From assembly GCA_032358255.1 (NCBI GenBank), contig JAULBX010025076.1, positions 1-64,000 of the forward strand: a DNA stretch of 64,000 nt, written 5' to 3'. A program made the position numbers and the translations under genes. The notes beneath the pieces are model-generated. The model had not been told where the DNA came from, did not search any database, and saw only the letters and a program-made list of their open reading frames with translations. This DNA is from Heterotrichella gracilis (taxonomy: Eukaryota; Sar; Xanthophyceae; Tribonematales; Xanthonemataceae). Positions 39,119 to 49,726 of this stretch are shown here, in pieces. Within the stretch, counting starts at the first letter, position 1. Each line of letters begins with the position of its first letter.

Positions 39119-40448
39119 ATGGCCAGCAGACAGCTCAGCAGCTTCCAGCTGCCAGTGTCCGTCAAACAAGTCACCCTGCGAAAGCCCAAGCTCTCCCGCA
39201 AGGCAGCCTACGCCCTCGTGGTGTGCCTCTTCCTAGCAGCAGGCACCTTCGCAGCAGCCACCCATTGGGACTACACCCCCGCCCTGGCACTGCTGGGTGG
39301 TAACCTGCTGTGCTTCCACAGCGCCAGGAGCGGCCAGCAGGGCAGCGCGCAGGGTAGCGGGTGGGGCAAGTCTGGCCCCAGCTGCAAGACCGTGGCACAG
39401 GTGGTGGGCAACCTCCAGGGCACCAGCACCTTCATCAAGCTCCTGCTGGTGAGCATTGACCTGCCCCGCCTGCCCTGCTGTCGTTCATATCATGTCATAC
39501 ACACATGCCATGAAAATCCCTGTTCCCCAAGCCACTCTTGGTGTGCGCCATGCGCTGACCAACAGCATTGCCCCTCATCTCCATGCTGCTGCACATGCTC
39601 CTCTCATCACCTCGCCCTCTGTAATTCCACCACCACCGACACCTCCACCCCTCCTGTCCCGCAGGCCGCCGGCGCCTCCTCCATCACCCAGCTGTCCGAC
39701 CCCTCCCTCCAGGCCACCGTGTTTGTGCCCAACGACGCCGCATTTGGCCGCCTCATGCGCAGCGCCGGCATGAGCGAGGCGCAGCTCCTGGCTGACCCCC
39801 ATGCGGTGGAGCAGCTGCTCATGCACCACATCGTGCCCGGGGTGGCGCTGGCGGGCAAGGAGATGCGCCAGGAGCAGCAACTGGACACCATGCTGCAGGG
39901 GTACATGCTGCAGGTGAGGGTCAAGGGTAAAGGGTTTTTACGATCCAGGGTTTAAGGGTTTTACAATCCAGGTTGAGGGTTGCAAGGGTTTAAAGTTCTG
40001 AGGAATGGGGAACATGCACTGTAGATGGTGTCAAAGCTTGCAACACATATGCATGTACGCATTGCGGACCCTGTCACACACTTTCCCACAGATGTCAGAG
40101 AAATTAAATTACCATGCATTCGTAGCTCATGCACAAGGAACCAAGTGCAAACCGCACCATCTGACTCCCAAACTGTTCAGTGCCTGACGGTGTGCATGCC
40201 TTACCCCGCAGGTGAGTGTGCGCCAGAAGCAGAAGATGAACAGCGGCAAGAAGCAGCGCAGCGTGGCCGTGAGCGCGCCAGCTGGCGGCCAGGCGGCCAA
40301 CCTGGTCTCGGCCGATAACAAGGCGTGCGCGCTGGTGGTGCACGTGGTTGACCAGGTGCTGCTGCCACAGAGGGGGATCCTGGTTGCCACCTCGCCCCAC
40401 GAGGTCATGAGCCAGAACAACAGCTGGAGGAGGCACGATGAGCTGTAA
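39119..40448 (+). CDS. membrane-anchored fasciclin (FAS1) protein (271 aa)
   Basis: Three exons join in phase: 39119-39448, 39665-39913 and 40212-40448 (TAA). A basic N-terminus (KPKLSRKAAY) precedes a hydrophobic segment, ALVVCLFLAAGTFAAA (about residues 31-47), which fits a signal anchor. One FAS1 domain follows: TVAQVVGNLQGTSTFIKLL, then SITQLSDPSLQATVFVPNDAAFGRL (H1), LLMHHIVPGVAL (H2) and CALVVHVVDQVLLP. The tail is basic and polar with a HDEL-like end (RRHDEL), which could be an ER-retention signal on a lumenal C-terminus. The first intron begins GTGAGC; the second begins with G-rich telomere-like repeats. Length and domain match the divergent FAS1 gene, but intron positions differ (two introns against five). 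The role in adhesion or wall is family knowledge. Confidence 0.9.
39914..40000. repeat. telomere-like G-rich tract after a donor site
   Basis: Degenerate AGGGTTTAAGGGTTTTAC repeats begin right at the GTGAGG donor of intron 2 of the plus-strand FAS1 gene. Confidence 0.6.
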
Positions 40449-40858
40449 TGGTGCCTGACAAAGGCTGCTGATTTGCTGGGGATATATATTTGTTTCTTGG
40501 GGGTCAGCTCGTGGGAACTTGTGGGTCTCTATTTCAATTTTGCTGCCATAGCGTAGGTCACCATGAGACCAGAATAGAATGTAGGCTGTGTTTGATTTCC
40601 TAGCTAGCTGAGATGAAGTGCAATTACGTGCTCATTTTTCCTGCCCCCGTGTTTCATTGCTGCTGCGCTACTTATCGAGCGCTGCCTCAGCCCAATCCCA
40701 ATATTCTGATACTTTTGCAGACGCCCAAACACCCAGCAAGTAGCCCCATTCCCAATCCCATTGTTCCATAGCCACGATTGGATCACTGGTCATGCGCATG
40801 GTGCAGCTCCCTCCTCCTGTAAGTCTGCTGGAAGTCCACAACACACGATGATGCGTGC
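40449..40858. other. spacer between convergent genes
   Basis: 3' flanking regions of the plus-strand FAS1 gene and the AS8-like gene. No other feature is seen. Confidence 0.6.
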
Positions 40859-42918
40859 TCATTCCGGCACAATCTTGCAGAATGGTGCCTTTGGATCCAA
40901 CCTGCATGCATGGACCCGGAATGAGAAAAAATCAGCACAATAAACCAGGGCACTGATTATGCAAATGAATTCTACATCATAAGGTATTTTCTGCACATTG
41001 TTCAAGGAATGACATGGCAGCATTCCACTCGCCATCCATTCATTTGCTTTGTGCAAAGTCAAAGGGCACGCATTTGCGGCATAAAATCCACAACATTGGA
41101 TTCATATGCCCCGCACCTGCACACACTCCTCCTCAGCTGCTGCATGTCCCTCCTCTGCGCCTCAAGTGCCTGCTGCTGACTCAGCACGGTGCGGGTCAGG
41201 TCCTGGGACAGCTGGCGCAGGCTGGCCAGCTCAGCGGCGGTGCCTGAGGCATGCACACCTGGGCGTTATGCATCGATGAGAATTGCAATCAAGGTGCCTA
41301 TATCAGTGCTCTCCTCATTTGTTATTGTCATGCCGTTGCATGCTCCTTATGTCTGCACTGGCAGTTGTCACTGTAACACACGTTACCTAATCTTGTCATT
41401 TACTGTATGGACAATTCCTAATAAAAAAAGTTCAGAATGTGGCTCCCAGGCCAAGCCCCGGCTTCCGCCATCCCTTCAAAAAATCCGTAAAAATTGGTAA
41501 AGCATTGCCACTGGTGGCTTATGATATCAGGAGGCATCTACCACAAATTGCATCGCCATGTATTGCTTGGTGCCGCAGTATGCTGTGGCCTAAACTACAT
41601 GTTCTAGAATTGAATGCATACATGGCAGAGAGCCTACATCGCCCTACTTGGAATGTCGTCGGGCTGTGAATAGGCCCCTGAGGGTGGCTGCGGGCCCCCC
41701 ACTTCCAATGGCAAGGCTGCAATGTGTGGGAATGACCTGTAACCGCCGCTGGTGCCCTCATTGGCACCCTGTGCTAGCTGTGGAGATAGATTGGGCGCAT
41801 GCTGCTGCAGTTTGTGGCTGAAAGCTGCTTGCAGGTTTGCTGAAATGCTTGCTAAGGCGGTTGGCTTGAGGATTAGGCCGGCGCCAAACCCATAACCTGC
41901 ACAGCGCCTTGGGGTTAGAATTTACGCTCTACTTCTCTAGAACCAAGCCGGCATTGTGGACCTAGTGTCCCAAATGTATGCCCTTCAGTGGCACACAAGG
42001 CAACAAGCCATCGACAGCTGGGAATGCCTTTTCTGTTGTGAAACAAGCCGGCACCATTACCATACTCTGCACAGCGGCTCGGTCCAGGAGCCTACCATCC
42101 AAAAGTCAACATCCTTTCGCATGCAGCACCTCACTGATTTTGATCGGCAACCTCCGCCTTTGCAAAGCATTAACCTGCAACGCAGCCGGATGCATGCCAG
42201 CAGATGTGCAGTCTACAAAATGGTCCAAACCAGACCCACCAAGGCCGACGCCACACCCCATCCCGCCATCCAGTCCCTTGATGCCCAGGTGCTTTAAGGC
42301 AGCTCGTGCCCCGTGTGCAGGTCCGGTGAACCTGCCAAGACCTGCGCCGCACATGCAGTACTTTATAATACAAGCAGGCATTGACTGCAGCTGGCCCCCT
42401 TGCTCATGCAGGCCAACTTCGACAGGAACAGTCCACCCTGACCTGGTGATTGTGTAGTCATGGTGTACAAACTTTACACCATGACTACATCATGACCTGG
42501 CTTGCGTGGATTGTTCCTGTCGAAATTGGCGAAAGTCTACATCATGACCTTGTCTGCGAGAGCAAGGGCGCCAGCTGCAGCCAGTGTGATGTCCGCCACA
42601 GCCATTGTGATGTCTATGCGCCGTGGTTTGGGGCTGTTGCTGGCCCAGTACTCTACTCCAAGAGACAAAGGAAAAAGTTACATAGATTTGCAACTGAACA
42701 ACCCTACCTGCGCTGATCCCTGACGCCATCTGACCCAAGATCGGTACAGATCTGAAGCTGATGGCGCTCCCAAAGCCAATCCCGACCCCGCACCCCACCC
42801 CCACCCCAAGACCAGTGGCTCCCACCCGTACATAGAAAGGGTTCTTCCCTATCAATCTTGTTAGTAAGTGGCGGTGGGCTACATTTTGTGTCCCACCATC
42901 CCAGTCAGTATGCCCCAT
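40859..42918 (-). CDS. glycine-rich hydrophobic protein, plant AS8-like family (243 aa)
   Basis: Five minus-strand exons join in phase: 42708-42918, 42240-42341, 41648-41896, 41117-41243 and 40859-40901 (TGA). The N-terminal half alternates Gly with small or hydrophobic residues in three blocks: LGVGVGCGVGIGFGSAI, MGCGVGLGG and YGFGAGLILKP. These look like glycine-zipper helices that would pack in a membrane. A Gln/Pro-rich linker and a coiled-coil segment (TAAELASLRQLSQDL…) follow, then a short end, LDPKAPFCKIVPE. The NPFYVRVGA…GCGVGIGFG pattern resembles plant proteins named cadmium-induced AS8-like, a poorly characterised family; that match is from memory and moderate. The ATG at 42918 fits a short hydrophilic lead-in. 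Intron 1 carries a foldback element, intron 2 a dispersed repeat. The gene is divergent from MAF1. Confidence 0.6.
41965..42040. repeat. dispersed repeat, copy 1
   Basis: GTGTCCCAAATGTATGCCC… followed by GCACACAAGGCAA and GCTGGGAATGCCTT. The same order with roughly 85% identity recurs at 46900-46975. It lies in an intron of the AS8-like gene. Confidence 0.7.
42412..42530. repeat. foldback (inverted repeat) element, arms of about 50 bp
   Basis: The left arm runs from GCCAACTTCGACAGGAACA through TGTAGTCATGGTGTA and the right arm returns TACACCATGACTACA … TTGTTCCTGTCGAAATTGGC. The loop is only a few bases. It lies in intron 1 of the AS8-like gene. Architecture and size match the element at 5746-5870, but the sequences are unrelated. 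Confidence 0.85.
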
Positions 42919-43654
42919 CCCTGCCCACCCTTGCAGTGGGCTAGAAGGGTAACATATCCTTGTGACTCGGTGAGGAGAAGGAGAATTTCAGGGTATCTGT
43001 TTACACTAAGAAACTCACCACAAAGGCGTATCAACTTGCAGTAGACATATCAGGTCTCACCAGGTGAAATGGTCAAGGTGCATGCATCGTGGCATGCATT
43101 GATGCAAGCAAAAATGGGAGCTTCTCCTACGACTACCTACCCTCTGCCAGACTACCCCTGCTATTTTGTGGCACGCAGTCCCAGACTATGTGGGCCACAC
43201 ATCGCCTCCCTGCGATGCATGCCCGAGCCAGTCTTTTCTTCCTCTCGTTTACATTTCGCACCATCCACCTTGAGGTACCTAATGGCATGAAGGAAAACGA
43301 GGTGAAAAACGGATCTTCTGGCTTCCAACTTTTGCACTGTATTTTATCTGTGTCGAAAGCATGCCTAGGCAGAGCATGCAAGCCGGATTACTGAACCCCT
43401 ACTGCCCAGTTCCGGGTGTTGTTGGTGCGTGTGCCCTGTATCTCCTGTTGTGCTCGACTGAAGTGACGCAGTGCCCGAGTTGGTGACCTCGTTTGGTACA
43501 AAGGAGCACTGACTAAAGCACCGAGGTTTTAGGTTGCTTGCTCAAAGGCCCGTGCCAGATCTGTCGCCTTTGCCCACCGAGCTCTTTCACGATGTACTGC
43601 CATGGCGTCGACAGCTTTCACATACGAGGGAGACTCTGTTTGAACTGAGTTGAA
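42919..43654. other. spacer between divergent AS8-like and MAF1 genes
   Basis: Bidirectional promoter region of about 740 bp. No other coding segment or repeat stands out. Confidence 0.6.
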
Positions 43655-45233
43655 ATGAAGTACCTCGACTTTGCTCCACTCACCAGGTGCGTGGCATGGT
43701 TCGAAACCTCCTCACACACCTTCTGCGCCATGAGGCCACGCCTTGCTTGCTGTTCTCGGCTCGTGAAGCCTGGCGTTGACACTGCTAGCTAAGCCTGGCA
43801 ACAGACCCCTTCACCCTGTACCTTGGGCACACGGAACCACAACCCAAGTTCACACGATCTCCGTGCCCACGTGCAGAATAAGCGCATTCCTAGACCAAGT
43901 GGACGTCGGTGACTATGTCGTTCAAGGCAACTTGGAGGCGTACTCCTGTGAGTGTGCAGCTGCGTTCGATCTGCCTGTGCTGTGTGATAGTCAGGCCTGT
44001 GTTGGCCTCGTCACGGAGGCGTTACCTGGCTACCTTTTAAAAGCACGGCCTGGTTGGTCAACCTGAACAGTGGGAATGCCTGTGTGTGTGAAAGGCAAGC
44101 TGGCTGGGCTCGACAAGAAGCTCTCACGGAGCTTGGATCAGGAGGTCCAGATGGGCAGTTCCCCATTCGAGATGTCAAAATCCCCAGTAGGGCCACTTTC
44201 GGAGTCAGCCAGGTAAATGCAGGGGTCAGGTGCACAACTAGCTTTGTATCTGCTACACTGCAAGTTTGTCTTGTGTTGGTTGCTCCCTGTCAACCTTCAT
44301 ACAAAGTGGGTTTCTGTTGGTGCAGTCGGAAGACCCTGATATACCTTATCCTGACCTTGAACAACATCTATCCTGACTATGACTTCACACTCCTCCGAGC
44401 ACACCACTTCCGTAAGGAGGTTGGTGTGAGCAGCATAGAGGAAACGGTGGACACACACTTGCTGGAGGTCTCCAAGGTACTTATCTAGGTTTGCATTTGG
44501 GGGGTGCAGGCCATGGTGGTGTTGCATGTCCACTGCTTTGTGTCTGGGAAGCAGGAGCCTGCTGGGTAATCTCTATTGGGGGCCTCTTTACTGCAGGTCT
44601 GGGAGAAGACCCCAGGGTTTTCGGAGGAGCCTTTCCTTGACTGCCTGTGGAACGCCATCGACCAGGTACTTGCATACTCAGCAACAGTAGAGCTCCTGCA
44701 GTTTGACCTCTTGTGACCTCGCTTGACTTTGGGTAGACATGGCGGTGCATTTGCTCACGTGTGAGCTTGCTGTGTTGCAGGCCATCACCCTGAAGGAGTG
44801 CGATGTGTACAGCTACAAGTCGGACGGGGAAAGTGACCCTTTTGGTAAGGCCAATGCGTGCACGTGCTTGCTCTGACTCTAGAATTGCACTATTCTATTG
44901 ATATGATACTTGCACAGCCCGCACAATGCCATGAGCGACTTGTGTTTCCAGCACCATACAAGCCATGTACGGTAAACGTGGCCATGCATACCGGAGTGCA
45001 CATCAGCTTGAGCTGTGCACCACCCTCCCGGCACAGGCGAGGAAGGCAACATCTGGTCTTTCAACTTCTTCTTCTACAACAAGCGCCTCAAGCGCATCCT
45101 GTATTTTAGCTGTAGAGGGGTCAGCAAAAGCGCAGCCGACTCAAACGAGTCAACGGACTACAAGTACAACTCTGATGATGAGGAGGCTGATGCGCCCAAT
45201 GACTATGGCATGGCAAACACTATGGACCTGTGA
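43655..45233 (+). CDS. MAF1: MAF1, repressor of RNA polymerase III (233 aa)
   Basis: Seven exons join in phase: 43655-43686, 43877-43947, 44095-44212, 44326-44476, 44597-44665, 44781-44844 and 45037-45233 (TGA). The three conserved MAF1 boxes are present: N-terminal MKYLDFAPL with [12 protein letters not shown], the central [20 protein letters not shown], and the C-terminal [20 protein letters not shown] followed by [13 protein letters not shown] Ser/Pro-rich stretch ([20 protein letters not shown]) lies between the first and second boxes, where other MAF1 proteins carry kinase-regulated serines. The tail is acidic ([14 protein letters not shown]). MAF1 binds polymerase III and blocks its recruitment under stress or starvation, acting downstream of TOR; this is family knowledge. 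The length equals that of plant MAF1 and nothing appears broken. Confidence 0.95.
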
Positions 45234-46422
45234 GCCTATGTACTAGCGGCCTGGGGCGGAGGTTTTTTGCACTGCCGGTGTGCTCCACAAGCAGCCATTG
45301 TTGCTTTCAATGGTTGTTCAAGGAATGGAGCACGCCACAGTTGTTCCCCAGCAGTTGACGATGACATGCAAAACTGCTCACACTGGTTTCTTGCTGGGTG
45401 TTGTGGGTCCTGCTTTACATGTCTAGCAAGTGCTGGGGCCTGTGGGGCCTGCATCCACCAAGGCGCCACACACTTTTTTGCTCCCCCTGTGGATGGTCCG
45501 TTTTCAAAGTATTGTATACCAGCTGTGAGCTATTTCTTGTTCTAGACGTTTGGTTGTACTCCTTCCTTGTTCCAACTTTGTACCGCTGTACATAATGCAA
45601 CAAGCACTGTTTCACTTTTTGAGCATTAAGCTGTTTTGTTGCACCTTTTGTAGCATCGTATGCCAGACAATTGGGTTGCACTGTGCCGGGAACCTCCCCG
45701 ATATCAGACTGTGACGTGGGTGATAAAAATAACTGCTCGGTGGGATGTTATCACAATGTATTTCATTCTTGGCCCTTCTTCACCAAGCCCTTGCCGACTG
45801 TCAGTGACACAAGCGTTGGTTGTTCGTTTATGCGTTGTGGCGGCACCTCGCGTTGGCCAATCTCCTCGCATGCTTAAATGTGATGTGGGCTGACAGATTT
45901 ACAGTGTAAAATTGCAGTGACCTGTACAAAATAGGTGGGAAGACTACTGCACTGTCACAGTTGCAGGTTACAAACAAACACACAAAAAAAGCAGGTTCAA
46001 TGCCACATTGTGACACACCAGACTACGGTATTACTCCACAATCACCCAAGCTGACTAATGAGAGTCTGAGGATGCGTTGTTATTGTCAGCCATATGGGTA
46101 TGTTCACATTCTCCATAATACTGTAAATGCAATGTCCTGCCCCATTCTTGACATGTTCAGTCGTCAGCTTGAAAAAATCATTGCAGTGTAGCACTTGTCA
46201 CAATGTGGAGAAAATAAATAGTTGCCACAAAACCCCACGCACCAAGCACACCAACAATTTGCAGGAAACTTCACTCAGTGCTGAGCAGACTCCTAGTGCT
46301 ACATCATGTATTATACTCGCGGCGTGCAAGATGCGAACCATGATCCAACTCCCTTAGAGAAATGCCTCGCAAGATGTCACGTAGTCGAGGGAGCCAATCA
46401 CCCTGTGGGCATCAACAAGCAG
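45234..46422. other. spacer between convergent MAF1 and methyltransferase genes
   Basis: 3' flanking sequence of both genes. No coding segment, RNA gene or clear repeat was found. Confidence 0.6.
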
Positions 46423-49014
46423 TCAAGTCCCTGCCCGTCGCTGCCACACGCCAAGCCATTCCCTCCCATTCCTGGTTGGGTGGCTCAGATGGTCTGGGAC
46501 TGGAGCAAGCTCCACCTGCTCGAATCCTGCACACAATGTGACAAGATGTGGTCACCACAGATGCACTGCGCGTGATCATTTGAATCCAGTTGCCACGCCT
46601 TATGCCTAAAGGAGCAGAGTGCCAAGCCATGATGGGACTTGGTGACCAACTGGGGTGCACATTGCCACGGCTCAGGGTCAAGTGCATGCTGCAGCAATGG
46701 AACAACAACACAGTGTGCCACGCCAGGCCAGACAGTGCTTGGGCCAAACCGTCAACCAATCCTATGTCAAATTTGCTGAATGATGATCATGCTGTACCAC
46801 ATCGTATTGAAGGGCTTCATCAACGCGACTATCGACAAGCCTGCCGCCCAAAACACCCCGATGTGATCTACCACGTCTGAAAATGCAGGGAATTCAAATG
46901 TGTCCCAAATGTGTGCCCTTCGAGAGCACACAAGGCAATCAGCCGCTGACGGCTGGAAATGCCTTTCTATTTGTTTGTTTGAATGCAGGCAACCCAACCT
47001 TCTGCCAGAAGCTCCTGGTAGAGCTCGGGTGTGACAGGCCATGGGGGGCCCTCCTGCTCCTCCTTGCCCACCGGGAAGATCATGGTGATGAGCTTGCCCC
47101 CTGGTGCCAGGTGGCGCCCCCACGCGCTTGCCCAGTCAGGCCGCATGGAGGGGTGCAGTGCGCACAGGAAGGTGTAGTCATACCCTGTGATGAAAGCACT
47201 GGTTAGCTGCATATATAAACCACTGATCACGGCATGCAGGAAAGAGATACATACAAGGTAGCTGCATGCATTCCAGTTGTGGGATACAAATATCCACAAT
47301 GTGAAATTATTAACGTGGAATGTACTGGGTCCAGAATAGCAGTCACTCTTACAATGCTTTGCCAAGCAGTTCTGTCCTGGCATTATGTATTCAATCTCTT
47401 GCACAATCAAAGGTCCTGCTGGGCCCGGTGAGCCTCAGGTGGACTAACTACCTATGTCGAAACCCTTGGGGTCCGAAAACAGGAAGAAGTCGCCCTCGGT
47501 GATGGAGACGGCTGCTGTGGTAAGGCTGGGGGATGCTGCCTCGAGCCATGACCGCGCAGAGGCAACCTGCACAGGTACCGACCTTTGAGACAGAGTTGGC
47601 AGTTGTGCTTGAATGCAACGCTTGCTAGAAGCGTGGGTTGCTGGGTGGTAGCCGCTGTCCTAAGGTATAGCATGTGCGTGTGTGGACACAGCCAACAGTG
47701 TAGAGCTCTGTCCCATCTTGTAGCAGCCAGGAGCTTCTTGTGCACATGAGAACTGAAAAACACACACATGCGGTCATGCAACCTTAATCAAGCAATATGA
47801 AGGGCCAATTTGGGGTTTATACAAACCGCTGTCGCGCAAGATCAATAGGTGGCATAAACAATACCAGGACAGGACTGCTTGGCGCAGCATGTGCAAGACT
47901 GGCAGGTATTCTGGCTGTATTGCTGGAAGGCATGTAGCTCACGTACCGCTGTGGGTGAGATCTCCAGCCCTAGCACCTCTGTGGCGCCCCCCTCTGCAAA
48001 TGCTGCCAGGTCATACCCTCTCCTGCAATAGGGCATGGTGATTCAGAGCGGTGACACCGGCACCTCTGTGTGTGCCACGTATTGGTGGTGTGGTAGGGGC
48101 ACAACGGACATGGTGCAGGCATATGAAGTCAACCTGGCACACCTGGCTGCGTACACTTGCAAGGAACCCTGATAGGTGGATGGCACGCATGTTTTCAGGA
48201 TTTGTTAGCAAAGCGCTATGCCTGCTCCAGCCCTGATTCCACTCACTTACACTGGACAGAGAGTCGGATGCCATGCACTATTCAACATCGTTGCCGTTGC
48301 AAGGTGCAGGTCGGCTTACTGTCAATTGATGGATAACTTGCATGGTGTGCAGTGTCAACACGTACCCACACCCTGGCACCAGGACCCGCTTCCCGCTTGC
48401 AGCCACCTTGCCCTTTTCTAGGGTATCCAGTAGCATGGGCGAGGCGCCTTCCTTGTCAAAGGCCTGCAGGAGCAAGGTGTGGGTATGTAGGAAGTGGGGT
48501 AGGTGTGGGTATGTAGCAGGTGGCAAGGTGTGGGTATGCAGGAAGTGGGGAAGGTGTGGTTACGGAGCAGTTGGCCAGGTGTGTGTATGGAGCAGGTGGG
48601 GAGGTCCTCAGAGCGCACACATATGGTACACGCTCCCAAGGAGAAGTGGTAGATGATCAAAGGCGCAGTGCATCAAAGTTCACCGTAAGGGTCTTTACTT
48701 GTCAAAAGAAACCTTGGCTTGGATTCAAGGAGTACATGGTGGATAAACAACTGCGGGCCTCACAACACTGCAGACCCCACCACAAGCGCGTGGGCACTTG
48801 CTTGCCACCAAGGGTCACCCACCTGGCCCGGCTGCAGCCCTGAGGACCATATGGCCTCCCACTTCGAGTCATACTCGCCCTTATCAACTGCACCTGGAGG
48901 GGCAGCCATGGTTGGGCGGGATGCAGGCATCGGTCGGATGCGAGGGGCGTGTTGGGGGGAGCGCAGCGGTGGAAGTGCAGATGTTATGCGAGACGCAGCT
49001 GAAAGGCGAAGCAT
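46423..49014 (-). CDS. TPMT-family S-adenosylmethionine methyltransferase (256 aa)
   Basis: Six minus-strand exons join in phase: 48823-49014, 48366-48463, 47947-48022, 47452-47566, 46999-47184 and 46423-46526 (TGA). The N-terminus (MLRLSAASRITSALPPLRSP…) is basic and Ser-rich, suggesting organelle targeting; a second ATG (MAAPPGAVDKG) follows. The class I SAM fold shows YDSKWEAIW, motif I KRVLVPGCGRGYDL (residues about 88-101), EVLGLEISPTAV, EGDFFLF, YDYTFLCALHP, GGKLITMIFPV and the C-terminal HLSHPTRNGREWLGVW. This set is typical of the thiopurine/thiol methyltransferase group, which in plants and algae includes enzymes that methylate halide and thiol ions. The substrate cannot be read from the sequence. 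The last intron carries a dispersed repeat and the first a minisatellite. Confidence 0.9.
46900..46975. repeat. dispersed repeat, copy 2
   Basis: GTGTCCCAAATGTGTGCCC…GCACACAAGGCAA…GCTGGAAATGCCTT, matching 41965-42040. It lies in the last intron of the TPMT-family gene. Confidence 0.7.
48473..48605. repeat. minisatellite, about five units of 26-28 bp
   Basis: Imperfect repeats of AGGTGTGGGTATGTAGGAAG(T)GGGG in the first intron of the TPMT-family gene, starting about 10 bp from the exon 48366-48463 acceptor. In the sense direction the tract is C-rich. Confidence 0.8.
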
Positions 49015-49476
49015 AGACGGATAGAAGCTCAACACCGGGTTTAGCGTTTTATCTGCTCAGATGCATGCATGCACAAACGTTGGATGATGGGTAGCGTTCT
49101 GGTAGCAGGACTACCAAGGCCGACGTTTTTGTGGGTTCAATAGTGCGAGTAACTTCAGTGCAGGCAAGTGCTTGGCTCTTTTGTGCCGATACCTGTTTGC
49201 GAGTGTTTGCAAACGTTTATGTAAGCCACTCACTTTTCGCAACTGGCAACCCTAATTTTTGCCTGCCAAACCCTAGGCGCAATGCATGCACACGTTTTTT
49301 GGCCCCTATACTTGCCAAGTAGGCAGCAGCGGGTTACATCCACCCCTTAGGCTGATATCAGTGCACAACAACTCCTCACAGCGAACCCCCGGGGTCACTT
49401 GCGCCATGTCTTGACCTGCACCAGTGCATGCATGACCTCTGCTTTCCAGCAAACTACCGCCTAGCGCGCCGCTGTC
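49015..49476. other. short divergent promoter region
   Basis: 460 bp between divergently transcribed genes, with GCATGCATGC runs (49063-49072) and single CCCTA units. No gene is seen. Confidence 0.5.
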
Positions 49477-49686
49477 ATGCGCGGCTTCCTGGTCAACAAC
49501 CATGAGGAGCAGTTCCAGGCGCAGGGCGAGACCAAGGGGGAGCGCATCTTGCTCTTCGTGCTCCTGTGCCTCATGGTCATGTACCTCGCCAAGGTGGTGT
49601 CCAGTTTCAGGGAGGCTGGCTTGGCGATAGTCAGGGCAGACTCCCAGGAGGAACTCGTGGAACCAGAGGCGAGCCACAGTGATTAA
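49477..49686 (+). CDS. small single-pass membrane protein (69 aa), unrecognised
   Basis: One uninterrupted frame from ATG 49477 to TAA. A hydrophilic N-terminus (MRGFLVNNHEEQFQAQGETK) precedes a hydrophobic helix, ILLFVLLCLMVMYLAKVV (about residues 24-41), and an acidic tail (DSQEELVEPEASHSD). This charge layout suits a tail-anchored or single-pass protein. No family is recognised. It ends 40 bp before the ATG of the METTL21-like gene, with no ATG between, so it could be the first cistron of a two-gene transcript, a long upstream frame, or an independent small gene. Confidence 0.5.
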   Translation: MRGFLVNNHEEQFQAQGETKGERILLFVLLCLMVMYLAKVVSSFREAGLAIVRADSQEELVEPEASHSD

Positions 49687-49726
49687 GCACGGCGCAGTTC
49701 TCTGGTCCTGGAGGGTTGTGGGCAAC

